NCBI RefSeq assembly: GCF_003234815.2
Contig: NZ_CP126279.1
Location: forward strand, 2,604,001 to 2,668,000
Reading direction: 5' to 3'
DNA from: Curtobacterium sp. MCBD17_035
Lineage (GTDB): Bacteria; Actinomycetota; Actinomycetes; Actinomycetales; Microbacteriaceae
DNA length: 64,000 nucleotides
The position numbers were made by a program, and so were the translations under genes. The notes under the pieces are model-generated. The model made no database searches, was not told the origin of the DNA, and saw only the letters and a list, made by a program, of their open reading frames with translations. This document shows positions 24,009 to 34,539 of this stretch, piece after piece. Every line of letters starts with the position of its first letter. The stretch's first letter is position 1.

Positions 24009-25082
24009 TCAGTTGTTAAAGCGGAACTCCACCACGTCGCCGTCCTGCATCACGTAGTCCTTGCCCTCGATCCGGGCGACGCCGCGGGCCCGAGCCTCGG
24101 CGATCGACCCCGCGGAGATGAGGTCGTCGAACGAGATCACCTCGGCCTTGATGAAGCCCTTCTCGAAGTCGGTGTGGATGACGCCCGCGGCCTGCGGCGC
24201 CTTCCAGCCCTTGCCGATCGTCCAGGCGCGGGACTCCTTGGGACCGGCGGTCAGGAACGTCTGTAGCCCGAGGGTGTCGAACCCGATACGGGCGAGCTGG
24301 TCGAGCCCGGACTCCGGCTGCCCGGTGGCCTCGAGGAGCTCCTGCGCCTCGTCCGGCTCGAGGTCGATGAGCTCGGACTCGATCTTGGCGTCGAGGAACA
24401 CGGCCTGCGCGGGGGCGACGAGCGCGGCGAGCTCCGCCTTGCGGGCGTCGTCGGTGAGCACGGCCTCGTCGACGTTGAACACGAAGATGAACGGCTTGGC
24501 CGACAGGAGCCCGAGCTCCTTGATCGGGGCCAGGTCGATGGACGTGGCGGACAGGAGCGTGCCCTGCTCGAGCGCGGCACGGGCCTCCCGAGCGGTCTCG
24601 AGGACCGCGGGCTCCGCCTGCTTGAGCTTCACCGTCTTCTCGTACCGCGGCAGGGCACGGTCGATGGTCTCGATGTCGGCGAGGATGAGCTCGGTGTTGA
24701 TGACCTCGAGGTCGTCGCGCGGCGAGACCTGGCCGGACACGTGCACGACGTCGTCGTCGGCGAAGCCGCGGACGACCTGCGCGATGGCGTCGGCCTCGCG
24801 GATGTTCGCGAGGAACTTGTTGCCGAGACCCTCGCCCTCGCTCGCGCCCTTGACGATGCCCGCGATGTCGACGAACGACACGGGAGCCGGCAGGACCTTC
24901 TCCGAGTGGAAGAGGTCCGCGAGCTGCTGCAGGCGCGGGTCCGGCAGGTTGACGACGCCGACGTTCGGCTCGATGGTCGCGAACGGGTAGTTCGCCGCCA
25001 GGACCTGGTTCTTCGTCAGGGCGTTGAACAGGGTCGACTTGCCGACGTTCGGGAGTCCGACGATCGCGATGGTGAGTGCCAC
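24009..25082 (-). CDS. ychF: Ribosome-binding ATPase YchF
   Basis: 357 residues, the usual family length, from GTG at 25080-25082 (VALTIAIVGLPNVGKST, equal to the normal MALTIAIVG start). Motifs: G1 GLPNVGKST, G3 DIAGIVKGASEGEGLGNKF, the ATP-type G4 NVDE in place of NKxD, and a C-terminal TGS domain ending DGDVVEFRFNN. YchF hydrolyses ATP, binds ribosomes and is linked to stress responses and translation fidelity. Its 3' end is the insertion target of the island, yet the protein is complete, because the element supplies the last part. A displaced copy of the end lies at 11637-11944. Confidence 0.96.
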   Translation of the reverse strand: MALTIAIVGLPNVGKSTLFNALTKNQVLAANYPFATIEPNVGVVNLPDPRLQQLADLFHSEKVLPAPVSFVDIAGIVKGASEGEGLGNKFLANIREADAIAQVVRGFADDDVVHVSGQVSPRDDLEVINTELILADIETIDRALPRYEKTVKLKQAEPAVLETAREARAALEQGTLLSATSIDLAPIKELGLLSAKPFIFVFNVDEAVLTDDARKAELAALVAPAQAVFLDAKIESELIDLEPDEAQELLEATGQPESGLDQLARIGFDTLGLQTFLTAGPKESRAWTIGKGWKAPQAAGVIHTDFEKGFIKAEVISFDDLISAGSIAEARARGVARIEGKDYVMQDGDVVEFRFNN

Positions 25083-25098
25083 GACGGACAAGCCTAAC

Positions 25099-25195
25099 GG
25101 CGGCGGCCGGGAGGAACGGCGCGGGTCCGCCCCGCACTTCCGGTCCGGCGGCGGCCGGGAGGGACGGTGCGGGCCCGCCCCGCACCTCCCGGTCC
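25099..25195. repeat. Tandem repeat of 48 and 49 bp
   Basis: Two copies start GGCGGCGGCCGGGAGG at 25099 and 25147 and end TCCGGTCC or CCCGGTCC. Both carry the CGGGAGG ... CCTCCCG-like arms of the dispersed palindrome family, and a third partial copy follows. They lie upstream of ychF and of the exonuclease gene. Confidence 0.75.
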
Positions 25196-25261
25196 GGCGG
25201 CGGGCGACGGACGCGGCGTGTGACACGAGGGGATGTCGGAGCGTCGTGCGAGCATGGCGAC

Positions 25262-25876
25262 GTGCCCCTGGACTTCACCGCGATCGACTTCGAGACGGCC
25301 AACGGATCGAGCGCCTCGGCGTGTTCGGTCGGACTCGTCAAGGTGCGCGACGGCGTGGTCGTGGAACGGGCCTCCTGGTACATCCGGCCGCCGGTCGGGC
25401 ACGACGCGTTCCTCGAGTGGAACACGCGGATCCACGGCATCGTCGCCGAGGACGTCATCGACGCCCTCGGCTGGGCCGAACAGTACGTCGAGCTGTGTGC
25501 CTTCGCCGGCGAGGACGTCCTGACGGCCCACAACGCCCGGTTCGACATGGGCGTCATCGCGGGCGGGTGCGCGGCCACGGGGATCGACGTCGTGGCCCAC
25601 CGGCACCTCTGCAGCCTGCAGGTCGCCCGACGCACCTACCAGCTCGATTCCTACCGGCTCCCGATGGCTGCGGGCGCGGCCGGGTTCGACGGCTTCCGCC
25701 ACCACGACGCCCTCGCCGACGCCGAGGCCTGCGCCGCGATCATCGTGCACGCTGCCGCGCAGCACGGCGTCGACTCGCTCGAGGGGCTGTCGACGGCCAC
25801 GAACGCCAAGCTCGGGACGGTCCAGGCGCGGACGTCCGAGCCCCGCGGCGACCGCGCGATGGCGTTCGCCGACTGA
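25262..25876 (+). CDS. DnaQ-like 3'-5' exonuclease
   Basis: 204 residues from GTG at 25262 (VPLDFTAIDFETANG). The DEDDh signature is present: DFET near residue 9 (Exo I), HNARFDMGVI (Exo II) and HHDALADAEACAA (Exo III). It resembles the epsilon-like exonuclease domain proteins that work as single-domain enzymes on DNA or RNA ends. I chose the GTG because upstream sequence in this frame consists of the tandem repeat. It runs in the same direction as rmuC, 73 bp ahead, and may be cotranscribed with it. Confidence 0.9.
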   Translation: MPLDFTAIDFETANGSSASACSVGLVKVRDGVVVERASWYIRPPVGHDAFLEWNTRIHGIVAEDVIDALGWAEQYVELCAFAGEDVLTAHNARFDMGVIAGGCAATGIDVVAHRHLCSLQVARRTYQLDSYRLPMAAGAAGFDGFRHHDALADAEACAAIIVHAAAQHGVDSLEGLSTATNAKLGTVQARTSEPRGDRAMAFAD

Positions 25877-25949
25877 GTTCCCGCTCGGGTCACCCGCCCG
25901 CAGCGTGGCCCCGCAGCCGGTGTCGGGGGTCGCTGCCACGCTCGGGGAC

Positions 25950-27245
25950 ATGGACGCTCTCCTGCTCGTCGTCGGACTGCTCGTCGGGGCCGCGCTCGGC
26001 GCCCTCGTGGCGTGGTCGGTGGTGCGTGGTCGCACCGGCGCCGACCTCGCGACCGCCCGGGCGACGGCCGACGGTCTCCGCGCGCAGCTGGACCGTGCCG
26101 TCGCCGACGCTGCCGCGCACGACGCCGAGCGGGCACAGGAGCACGCCGACCGCCTGGCCATGCAGGACGCCCAGTACCGCCGGCAGGTCGAGTCGCTCGA
26201 GCGCCGGGCCGCCGAGCTCGAGCACATCGTCTCCCGCATGCACGGTGCCGACACGACACGCACCGAGCAGGAGTCCCGCGTCCTCACGGCGCTCGGGCCG
26301 GTCGCGGCCACGCTCGAGCAGATGCAGCGGACGGTGACGGCGCTCGAGCGCAGCCGCGGGGAGCAGTACGGCGCGCTGTCGGCACAGCTCCGTGCCGCGG
26401 TCGAGTCGGAGGAGCGACTGCGCGCCACCGCCGAGACCCTCGCGAGCGCGTTGTCGTCGAACAGCACCCGCGGCGTGTGGGGCGAGACCCAGCTGCGGAA
26501 CGTGGTCGAGGCCGCGGGGCTGCTGGAACGCGTCGACTTCGACGTCCAGTCGAGCGTCACCACGACCGCGGGGGCCGCCCGTCCGGACATGGTCGTGCAC
26601 CTGCCGGGCGGCAAGTCGATCGCCGTCGACGCGAAGGTCCCGTTCAGCGCCTACCTCGAGGCCACGAGCATCCCCGAGACCGCCACGGGTGAGGCCGCCG
26701 CCCGACGCCGGGCACTGCTCGACCAGCACGTCCGCGCCGTCCGCGCCCACGTCGACGCCCTGGCCGCGCGTGAGTACTGGTCCGGGTACGACGCCTCACC
26801 CGAGCTGACGATCGCGTTCATCCCGTCCGAGTCCCTGGTGTCGAGTGCACTGGCCGCGGATCCGGGGCTGCTCGACCACGCGTTCCGGAAGCGGATCGCA
26901 CTCGCCTCGCCGGTGACGCTGTGGTCGGTCCTCAAGACCGTCGCGTTCAGCTGGCAGCAGGACGTCGTCACCCTGGAGGCCCGCGAGCTGTTCCGCGTGT
27001 CCCGCGAGCTGTACGGGCGGCTCGCGACGATGGCCGGGCACGTGGACAAGCTCGGTCGGACGATCCGCGGGACCGTGGTCGACTACAACCGCTTCGTCGG
27101 TTCGCTCGAGCGGCAGGTGCTGCCGTCGGCCCGTCGCCTGTCGCTGCTCGACGAGGCCAAGGTGATCGCCGAACCCACCCCCGTCGAGGACGAGCCCCGC
27201 CTGCTCACCGCGCCGGAGCTCGTCGCCGCGGTCGACGACGACTGA
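25950..27245 (+). CDS. rmuC: DNA recombination protein RmuC
   Basis: 431 residues from ATG at 25950. One N-terminal membrane helix (LLLVVGLLVGAALGALVAWSVV), a long coiled coil at about 30-165, then the RmuC nuclease-like domain (GVWGETQLRNVVEAAGLLE, RPDMVVHLPGGKSIAVDAKVPFSAYLEA). RmuC lowers inversion at short inverted repeats. The conserved D-x-K of the PD-(D/E)xK-like fold is in VDAKVPF. An upstream in-frame start is 45 nt earlier, but the membrane helix begins naturally at this ATG. Confidence 0.94.
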   Translation: MDALLLVVGLLVGAALGALVAWSVVRGRTGADLATARATADGLRAQLDRAVADAAAHDAERAQEHADRLAMQDAQYRRQVESLERRAAELEHIVSRMHGADTTRTEQESRVLTALGPVAATLEQMQRTVTALERSRGEQYGALSAQLRAAVESEERLRATAETLASALSSNSTRGVWGETQLRNVVEAAGLLERVDFDVQSSVTTTAGAARPDMVVHLPGGKSIAVDAKVPFSAYLEATSIPETATGEAAARRRALLDQHVRAVRAHVDALAAREYWSGYDASPELTIAFIPSESLVSSALAADPGLLDHAFRKRIALASPVTLWSVLKTVAFSWQQDVVTLEARELFRVSRELYGRLATMAGHVDKLGRTIRGTVVDYNRFVGSLERQVLPSARRLSLLDEAKVIAEPTPVEDEPRLLTAPELVAAVDDD

Positions 27246-27289
27246 CAGCGACCGGCCACCGGCGACGGCGACGGGTCGCTGAGCTCGGT

Positions 27290-27345
27290 GAGATCGCAGT
27301 TGTTGCCGTTCCGACGGTGGTCAGAACGGCAACAGGTGCGATCTC
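27290..27345. repeat. Dispersed palindromic repeat, copy 1
   Basis: Arms 27290-27311 and 27324-27345 share GAGATCGCA-N3-GTTGCCGTTC and its complement, with mismatches only in the N3. It lies between convergent rmuC and glpX and may terminate both. Related copies lie at 39281-39335 and 44807-44865. Confidence 0.85.
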
Positions 27346-27361
27346 GCGAGGGGGGTGGGGG

Positions 27362-28348
27362 TCAGAACCACTTCTCGACGCGGTGGTCGGCCTGGATCCG
27401 GCGGACCGTACCGGAGTGCGAACGGAGCACGATCGAGTCGGTGTGGATGACACCGCGGGAGCGCCGGACGCCGTCGACGAGCACGCCGTCGGTCACACCC
27501 GTCGCCACGAAGAACGTGTTGTCGCCCGTGACCAGGTCGTCCTGGTCGAGCACGCGGTCGAGGTCGTGCCCGGCGTCCATGGCCTTCTGCCGCTCGTCGT
27601 CGTCCTTGGGCTGCAGCTGCCCAAGGATCACACCGCCGAGCGCCTTGATCGCGCAGGCGGTGATGATGCCCTCGGGCGTCCCGCCGACACCGACGCACAT
27701 GTCGATCTTCGATCCGGGCATCGCCGCCGAGATCCCGCCGGCGACGTCACCGTCGAGCAGCAGCCGCGTGCCGGCACCCGCCGCGCGGATCTGCCGGATG
27801 AGCTCCTCGTGCCGGGGACGGTCCAGGACGGCGATCTGCATGTCCTCGATGTCCTTGTGCTTCGCCTTCGCCAGCGCACGGATGTTCTCGCCGACGGGCT
27901 TGTGCAGGTCGAGGACCCCGCGCCCCTCGGGGCCGGCCGCAATCTTGTTCATGTAGAACACCGCCGACGGGTCGTACATCGACCCCCGGTCGGAGACCGC
28001 CATCACCGAGATCGCGTTCTGTCGCCCGGCCGCGGTGAGCGATGTGCCGTCGATCGGGTCGACCGCGATGTCACACGCGGGTCCGTGCCCGTTGCCGACG
28101 TGCTCGCCGTTGAAGAGCATTGGCGCCTGGTCCTTCTCGCCCTCACCGATCACGACGACACCGTCGAAGTTGACCGTGCCGAGGAACTTGCGCATCGCGT
28201 CGACCGCCGCACCGTCGGCGAGGTTCTTCTCACCCCGCCCCACCCACGGCTGCGCGCGGATCGCCGCCGCCTCGGTCGCACGCACGAGCTCGAGCGCCAG
28301 GTTGCGGTCGGGCTGGAGGAACAGGGCACCGGTGTCAGTCGCATTCAC
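27362..28348 (-). CDS. glpX: Class II fructose-1,6-bisphosphatase GlpX
   Basis: 328 residues from GTG at 28346-28348. Metal and substrate motifs are present: [32 protein letters not shown], and [12 protein letters not shown]. It removes the 1-phosphate of fructose-1,6-bisphosphate in gluconeogenesis. It is divergent from fructose-bisphosphate aldolase (28527), so the two neighbouring steps share one promoter region of 178 bp, which holds a CGGGAGG-type palindrome near 28439-28478. Confidence 0.96.
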   Translation of the reverse strand: MNATDTGALFLQPDRNLALELVRATEAAAIRAQPWVGRGEKNLADGAAVDAMRKFLGTVNFDGVVVIGEGEKDQAPMLFNGEHVGNGHGPACDIAVDPIDGTSLTAAGRQNAISVMAVSDRGSMYDPSAVFYMNKIAAGPEGRGVLDLHKPVGENIRALAKAKHKDIEDMQIAVLDRPRHEELIRQIRAAGAGTRLLLDGDVAGGISAAMPGSKIDMCVGVGGTPEGIITACAIKALGGVILGQLQPKDDDERQKAMDAGHDLDRVLDQDDLVTGDNTFFVATGVTDGVLVDGVRRSRGVIHTDSIVLRSHSGTVRRIQADHRVEKWF

Positions 28349-28526
28349 CCGTCCAGCGTACCGAGCCCCTTCCCAGTGGACGTTCGGGCGTCCCAGAGCT
28401 GAGCGACAGCTGTCGTCCGGAGCCGGACGGCGCGCCGGGCGGGAGGCCGCCCTCGACCACCTGTGACCGGCCTCCCGGCCCCTGGCTACGATCGTGGACG
28501 GATCGACACGTCGAAGGAGAGCCGAG

Positions 28527-29555
<1,029 letters not shown>

Positions 29556-29557
29556 GC

Positions 29558-30823
29558 GTGACCGACCCCGACGCCCTCGTCCCCGACTTCGCGTCGTTCG
29601 TCGTCGACGCGCCCACGGCCCTCCACGCCGCCGACGCTGCGGCCCGCCGGCTCGTGGCGGCCGGGTTCACACAGCTCGACGAGCTCGACGACTGGCCGAC
29701 CGACGCCGGCGCGTACGTCGTCGTGCGCGACGGCGCCGTCATCGCATGGCGACTGCCGGCGAGCGCGACGCCCACCACCCCGTTCCGCATCGTCGGCGCC
29801 CACACGGACTCCCCCGGGTTCCGCGTCAAGCCGAACCCGGTGGTCCGGACCGCGGGGTGGGAGCAACTCGACGTCGAGGTGTACGGCGGACCGATCCTCT
29901 CGACCTGGTTCGACCGCGACCTCCGCATCGCCGGACGCGCGGTCCTCGCCGACGGCAGCACGACCCTCGTGGCGACCGAGGCCGTCGCGCGCATCCCCAA
30001 CCTGGCGATCCACCTGGACCGCGGGGTGAACGAGGGCGCGGCGATCGACCGACAGCGACACGTGTTGCCCGTGGTCGGTACCGACGGCGGCACCCTCGGC
30101 GGGCCGGACGTCGTCGAGTGGCTCCGCGCCCGGATCCCCGGCGACGTCGTGGCCTGGGACCTGTTCCTCGCCGACACGCAGGCCCCGGCCCGCATCGGCA
30201 TCGACGGCGCGTTCCTGGCGTCCGGGCGCATGGACAACCTGACGAGCGTGCACGCCGGGCTCCGTGGGGTCGTCGCGGCGCCGGGGGACGCCGACCACGT
30301 TCCCGTGTTCGCGGCGTTCGACCACGAGGAAGTGGGCTCCGCAACCCCGTCGGGTGCGTCCGGACCCTTCCTCGAGGACGTCCTGCGCCGTGTCCAGGCC
30401 GGACTCGGCGCGACGGTCGGCGAGGCGGCGCGGGCGTTCCGCGCGTCGTGGCTGCTCTCGAGCGACGCCGGACACCTGGTGCACCCGAACCACGGCGAGA
30501 AGCACGACCCGGCGAACCGGCCCCGACCGGGCGCGGGTCCGTTGCTCAAGATCAGCGCGAACCAGCGGTACATGACCGACGCCCGGGGCGAGGCCGTGTT
30601 CGCCGCCGCATGCGCCGCGGCCGGCGTCGCGTACCAGCCCTTCGTCAACCACAACGGCATCCCCGGCGGCTCGACCATCGGTCCGCTCGCCGCGACCCGG
30701 CTCGGGATCCCCACCGTGGACATCGGCGTCGGGCTGCTGTCCATGCACTCGGCGCGGGAGCTCGTGCACGTGGACGACCTCGCGGCCCTCCACGCGGCGG
30801 TGGGCGCGTTCCTGGTCGGCTGA
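29558..30823 (+). CDS. M18-family aminopeptidase
   Basis: 421 residues from GTG at 29558. M18 motifs: VGAHTDSPGFRVKP (first zinc His and Asp), SGRMDNLTSV (bridging Asp), AAFDHEEVGSATPSGA (catalytic Glu), SSDAGHLVHPNHGEKH, and HNGIPGGSTIGP with the last zinc His region. It is a cytosolic metallo-aminopeptidase, in this family often with acidic-residue preference. Its start is 2 bp after the aldolase stop, an operon that probably reflects convenience rather than a shared pathway. Confidence 0.94.
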   Translation: MTDPDALVPDFASFVVDAPTALHAADAAARRLVAAGFTQLDELDDWPTDAGAYVVVRDGAVIAWRLPASATPTTPFRIVGAHTDSPGFRVKPNPVVRTAGWEQLDVEVYGGPILSTWFDRDLRIAGRAVLADGSTTLVATEAVARIPNLAIHLDRGVNEGAAIDRQRHVLPVVGTDGGTLGGPDVVEWLRARIPGDVVAWDLFLADTQAPARIGIDGAFLASGRMDNLTSVHAGLRGVVAAPGDADHVPVFAAFDHEEVGSATPSGASGPFLEDVLRRVQAGLGATVGEAARAFRASWLLSSDAGHLVHPNHGEKHDPANRPRPGAGPLLKISANQRYMTDARGEAVFAAACAAAGVAYQPFVNHNGIPGGSTIGPLAATRLGIPTVDIGVGLLSMHSARELVHVDDLAALHAAVGAFLVG

Positions 30824-30844
30824 GGCCGGCGCGGTCCGGCCGCT

Positions 30845-30888
30845 GATCGGCGCGGTGCGGCCACCGGATCGGCGCGATGCGGCCACCG
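30845..30888. repeat. Tandem 22-mers between convergent genes
   Basis: GATCGGCGCGGTGCGGCCACCG at 30845-30866 is repeated at 30867-30888 with one change, and a third partial copy follows. It lies between convergent stops at 30823 and 30926. Confidence 0.8.
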
Positions 30889-30925
30889 GATCGGCGACGC
30901 TCGGCCGCTGGTCCGTGGCGCTCGG

Positions 30926-31657
30926 TCAGAGTCCGCTGTGCGTGACCATCCAGGTGACGTACGCGGGGTCGTGCGCGAGCACGACGACGTAGACGACGAC
31001 CGAGAACGCCCCGGCGACCGCACCACCGACGAGCGGCACCCAGAACGTGACCCGGCGACGGCGGAGGCGCGCCACCGACCACCACACCGTGCCGATCAAC
31101 AACACGAGGTCCACGACGGCGCACAGCGCGCTCGCGGGCACGAGCGCCTCCGGGTGGGCGAGTTGGGTGTAGCGCGCGGCGATCTGGTCGGCGATGGTCG
31201 CGGCGGTGTGACTGATGCCGAAGAGCTGCTGCACGACGGTCGTGAACCCGAACGCCAGCAGCAGCACCGTCAGGAGCAGGTCTCCGGGGGACGCACCGAA
31301 CCGGCCGGACGTCGGCACCGCGGGACGGGATCGCCCCGGTGCACGGCCGGGAGGCCCGACCCGGCCCACCGGAACCGGCCTTCGTTGGTCGTCGGCCTCG
31401 GCCCGGCGGCGTTCCGCCGCCTCGCGTTCGCCGCGTGCGCGCTCGACCTCGACCGGATTGACCCAGCCCTCGGGCGCGTACTCGCCGTACTGCGGGGCGG
31501 GCCGACCGACGGTACGGCCGGCAGCGTCGGCCGGATCCGGACGGCGTTCGGGAGTGGGACCATCGCCGGACGCGGGAGGGGCCTCCCGGCCGACGGGATC
31601 GGAGGGCCGACCGCCGGACGCGGGAGGGGCCTCCCGGCCGTCGGTCGCGTCGCTCAC
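30926..31657 (-). CDS. Uncharacterised membrane protein with repetitive N-terminus
   Basis: 243 residues from GTG at 31655-31657, whose first bases overlap the ispH stop by 4 nt. The first 110 residues are polar and disordered, with GREAPPASG repeated twice, then a stretch rich in Arg/Glu ([25 protein letters not shown]). Three membrane helices follow ([65 protein letters not shown]). It is like DUF6264-type proteins of Microbacteriaceae, by recollection. Coupling to ispH suggests coexpression, but no function is known. Confidence 0.85.
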   Translation of the reverse strand: MSDATDGREAPPASGGRPSDPVGREAPPASGDGPTPERRPDPADAAGRTVGRPAPQYGEYAPEGWVNPVEVERARGEREAAERRRAEADDQRRPVPVGRVGPPGRAPGRSRPAVPTSGRFGASPGDLLLTVLLLAFGFTTVVQQLFGISHTAATIADQIAARYTQLAHPEALVPASALCAVVDLVLLIGTVWWSVARLRRRRVTFWVPLVGGAVAGAFSVVVYVVVLAHDPAYVTWMVTHSGL

Positions 31658-32721
31658 CGGGTACGGCCACCCAGGGCGCGCGCGTCGCGCTGTCCCGTCG
31701 CGTCCGTGCGGAGCTCCTTCGGCAGCGAGAACATGAGGTCCTCGTGCGCGGTGACGACCTCGTCCACCGTGCCGAAGCCGGCGTCCGCGAGCTGTTCGAG
31801 CACCTCGCGCACCAGGACCTCGGGGACGGAGGCGCCGGAGGTGACGCCCACGGTCTGCACGCCGTCGAGCCACTCCTGTTGGATCTCCTCGGCGTAGTCG
31901 ACGCGGTGCGCGGCCTTGGCACCGTGCTCGAGCGCGACCTCGACCAGGCGGACGCTGTTCGACGAGTTCGCGGAACCGACGACGATCACCAGGTCGGCGT
32001 CGGCCGCCACCTTCTTGATCGCGACCTGGCGGTTCTGCGTGGCGTAGCAGATGTCGTCGGACGGCGGGTTCTCGATGAGCGGGAACTTCTCGCGCAGCAG
32101 GCGGACGGTCTCCATCGTCTCGTCGACGCTCAACGTGGTCTGCGAGAGCCAGACGAGGTTCGTCGGGTCCGGGACCTCGAGCGCGGCGACGTCCTCCGGA
32201 CCGTTGACGAGGATCGTGCGCTCCGGGGCGTGCCCCATCGTGCCCTCGACCTCTTCGTGTCCGGCGTGACCGATGAGGATGATCGTGCGGTCGGCCTTGG
32301 CGAACCGCAGGGCCTCGCGGTGGACCTTCGTGACGAGCGGGCAGGTCGCGTCGATCGCGTGGAGGTCGCGGTCGGCCGCCCCCTGCACGACCGCGGGCGA
32401 GACCCCGTGGGCGCTGAAGACGACGTGCGCGCCGTGCGGGACCTCGGCGACGTCGTCGACGAACACGGCGCCCGCCTGTTCGAGCGTCGACACGACGTGG
32501 ACGTTGTGGACGATCTGCTTGCGGACGTACACGGGCTGCCCGTACTGCTCGAGCGCCTTCTCGACCGCGATGACGGCACGGTCGACCCCGGCGCAGTACC
32601 CGCGAGGGGCGGCGAGGAGGACCTTCTTGGTGCCGGCGACCGGTTCGTCCCGGAGTCGGCCGCGAGCCGCCGGGACGCGGGGCGGCGCGAGCTGCACGGT
32701 GCGTCCGTTGGTGATCGTCAC
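31654..32721 (-). CDS. ispH: 4-hydroxy-3-methylbut-2-enyl diphosphate reductase IspH
   Basis: 355 residues. The three iron-sulfur cysteines are Cys43 (GYCAGVDRA), Cys127 (DATCPLV) and Cys225 ([10 protein letters not shown]). [10 protein letters not shown] and [13 protein letters not shown] are the substrate motifs. It makes IPP and DMAPP in the last step of the MEP pathway, which fits uppS found elsewhere in this window. The first about 30 residues before [15 protein letters not shown] are an extension. The gene is divergent from xseA, 168 bp away. Confidence 0.96.
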   Translation of the reverse strand: MTITNGRTVQLAPPRVPAARGRLRDEPVAGTKKVLLAAPRGYCAGVDRAVIAVEKALEQYGQPVYVRKQIVHNVHVVSTLEQAGAVFVDDVAEVPHGAHVVFSAHGVSPAVVQGAADRDLHAIDATCPLVTKVHREALRFAKADRTIILIGHAGHEEVEGTMGHAPERTILVNGPEDVAALEVPDPTNLVWLSQTTLSVDETMETVRLLREKFPLIENPPSDDICYATQNRQVAIKKVAADADLVIVVGSANSSNSVRLVEVALEHGAKAAHRVDYAEEIQQEWLDGVQTVGVTSGASVPEVLVREVLEQLADAGFGTVDEVVTAHEDLMFSLPKELRTDATGQRDARALGGRTR

Positions 32722-32889
32722 GCGTCGATCCTAGGTGCCGACGCTGACACGTCCCCTGGGCGTCCGCCCTGGGCGGAACCGGTGTGGAGGAACGCCCCGG
32801 ACGACCGAGACCGTCCGGGGAACGGGGGATGATGGAGACCCTCCGACGACCGGCGGCACGACGTCGGCGCACGACGACAGGAGCAGTGC

Positions 32890-34281
32890 ATGGCGATCGA
32901 CCAGGGCCCCCCGACCGCGGACAACCCGTGGCCGGTCGCGCTGCTCGGCGCGAAGCTCCGGGACTGGATCGACCGGCTCGGCACCGCGTGGGTCGAGGGC
33001 GAGATCACGCAGTGGAACGTGGCCGGCGGCAACGTCTACGGCAAGCTCAAGGACTGCGAGGTCGACGCCACCGTGTCGTTCTCGATCTGGTCGAGCGTCC
33101 GTGCGCGGGTCCCGTCCGACCTCGGGCAGGGCGACCGTGTCGTCGCCGCGGTCAAGCCCAACTACTGGGTCAAGGGCGGCTCCCTGACGATGCAGGTCGT
33201 CGAGATGAAGCACGTCGGACTCGGGGACCTGCTCGAACGCCTCGAGCGGCTCCGCGCCACCCTGCTCGCCGAGGGGCTGTTCGACGCCGCGCGGAAGCGC
33301 CCGCTGCCGTTCCTGCCCCGGCGGATCGGACTCGTGACGGGCAAGGACTCCGACGCCGAGAAGGACGTGCTCCGCAACGCGCAGCTCCGCTGGCCGCAGG
33401 TCGCGTTCCGCACCGTGCACGCCGCCGTGCAGGGCGCCCGCACCGTGGCCGAGGTGACCGCGGCGATCCAGACCCTCGACGCCGACCCGGAGGTCGACGT
33501 CATCATCGTCGCGCGTGGTGGCGGTGACTTCCAGAACCTGCTCGGATTCAGCGACGAGGGCCTGGTCCGCGCCGCCGCCGCGTGCACGACGCCGATCGTC
33601 TCGGCCATCGGGCACGAGGCCGACCGCCCGCTGCTCGACGAGGTCGCGGACCTCCGTGCGTCGACCCCCACCGACGCCGCCAAGCGCGTCGTGCCCGACG
33701 TGGCCGAGGAGCTCGCGAACGTCCGCCAGGCCCGCGCCCGGATCGGACTCCGCCTGTCGCACACGCTCTCGGTGGAGGCGGACCGGATCGCCGCGCTCCG
33801 GTCCCGTCCCGCGCTCGCGTCCACCGCGTGGCTCGTCGACACCCGGGCCGAGGAGGTCGCGCGCGACCTGTCCCGCAGCCGCGAGCTCCTCGAGCGGACG
33901 ATCGAGCGCTCCCACCACGAGGTCGGGCACCTCACCGGTCGGCTGCGGGCGCTGTCGCCGCGGGACACCCTCCGGCGCGGCTACGCGATCGTCCAGACCG
34001 CCGACGGCGCGGTGGTGCGCTCGTCCGCCGAGGTCGCGACGCCGACCTCGGTACGGGTGACGCTCGGCGACGGCACGGCGGTCGGCACCATCACCGCCGA
34101 CGGACCCGGTCCGCAGGGCGCGCGTCCGGCGCCGGGCGACGCCGCGGCGTCCGACGGGGCCGAGTCCGACGGGGCCGAGTCCGACGGGGCGGAGTCCGAC
34201 GGGGCCGAGTCCGACGGAGTGGGTCGGGACGATCCCCAGCTCGACGCCGACGACGCCGTGCTGTCACCGGGTGCTCGGTAG
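32890..34281 (+). CDS. xseA: Exodeoxyribonuclease VII large subunit
   Basis: 463 residues. The N-terminal OB fold (WVEGEITQWNVAGGNVYGKLKD) is followed by the catalytic domain (RRIGLVTGKDSDAEKDVL, VDVIIVARGGGDFQNLLGFSDE, TPIVSAIGHEADRPLLD, DLRASTPTDAAK) and a coiled coil. With XseB it degrades single-stranded DNA from both ends. The C-terminal 45 residues are a disordered acidic tail with AESDG repeats encoded by four 15-mers, which other members lack. xseB follows 9 bp later. Confidence 0.96.
   Translation: MAIDQGPPTADNPWPVALLGAKLRDWIDRLGTAWVEGEITQWNVAGGNVYGKLKDCEVDATVSFSIWSSVRARVPSDLGQGDRVVAAVKPNYWVKGGSLTMQVVEMKHVGLGDLLERLERLRATLLAEGLFDAARKRPLPFLPRRIGLVTGKDSDAEKDVLRNAQLRWPQVAFRTVHAAVQGARTVAEVTAAIQTLDADPEVDVIIVARGGGDFQNLLGFSDEGLVRAAAACTTPIVSAIGHEADRPLLDEVADLRASTPTDAAKRVVPDVAEELANVRQARARIGLRLSHTLSVEADRIAALRSRPALASTAWLVDTRAEEVARDLSRSRELLERTIERSHHEVGHLTGRLRALSPRDTLRRGYAIVQTADGAVVRSSAEVATPTSVRVTLGDGTAVGTITADGPGPQGARPAPGDAAASDGAESDGAESDGAESDGAESDGVGRDDPQLDADDAVLSPGAR
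34156..34215. repeat. Four tandem 15-mers in xseA
   Basis: GGGGCCGAGTCCGAC occurs at 34156, 34171, 34186 (one change) and 34201. Five codons per unit keep the frame. Confidence 0.9.
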
Positions 34282-34290
34282 GATCGGACG

Positions 34291-34539
34291 GTGCCAGCAC
34301 CAGCCGCTTCCGGAGCCGACCAGGGGTCGGACGTCGCCTCGCTGAGCTACGAGGCCGCTCGCGACGAACTCGTCCGCGTCGTGTCCGAGCTCGAGCAGGG
34401 CTCCGCGACACTCGAACGGTCGCTCGCGCTGTGGGAGCGGGGCGAGGCCCTGGCCGCTCGGTGCGAGGAGTGGCTCGTCGGCGCCCGGGCACGACTCGAC
34501 GCGGCACGCAACGGCGTGCCGCCCGAGGACGACCGATGA
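34291..34539 (+). CDS. xseB: Exodeoxyribonuclease VII small subunit
   Basis: 82 residues from GTG at 34291 with AGGA 7 nt upstream. The family signature is present: LSYEAARDELVRVVSELEQGSATLERSLALWERGEALA. It forms the helical accessory arm of ExoVII. The stop overlaps the next ATG by 4 nt. Confidence 0.95.
   Translation: MPAPAASGADQGSDVASLSYEAARDELVRVVSELEQGSATLERSLALWERGEALAARCEEWLVGARARLDAARNGVPPEDDR

Larger units (their letters stand above)
11637..24027. mobile_element. Composite genomic island in the 3' end of ychF
   Basis: The intact ychF gene ends at 24009, and a second copy of its last 300 bp lies at 11637-11944 in the same orientation. A damaged tyrosine integrase (23200-23986) abuts the intact gene. 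A third, 18-nt remnant encoding FRFNN-stop is at 14593-14610. The simplest reading is two nested insertions: an inner element of about 9.4 kb (14.6-24.0 kb, restriction-modification, SIR2-STAND, DUF262 pair, integrase) and an outer segment of about 2.6 kb (11.9-14.6 kb, aldo/keto reductase and TetR). GC content visibly falls in 15-20 kb, and a TTA codon occurs in the DUF262 gene. No conjugation or capsid genes are present, so it would not move unaided. Confidence 0.8.

Noticed and set aside
11637-24027. A complete prophage or conjugative element
   Set aside because: No capsid, terminase, tail, relaxase or type IV secretion genes can be seen.
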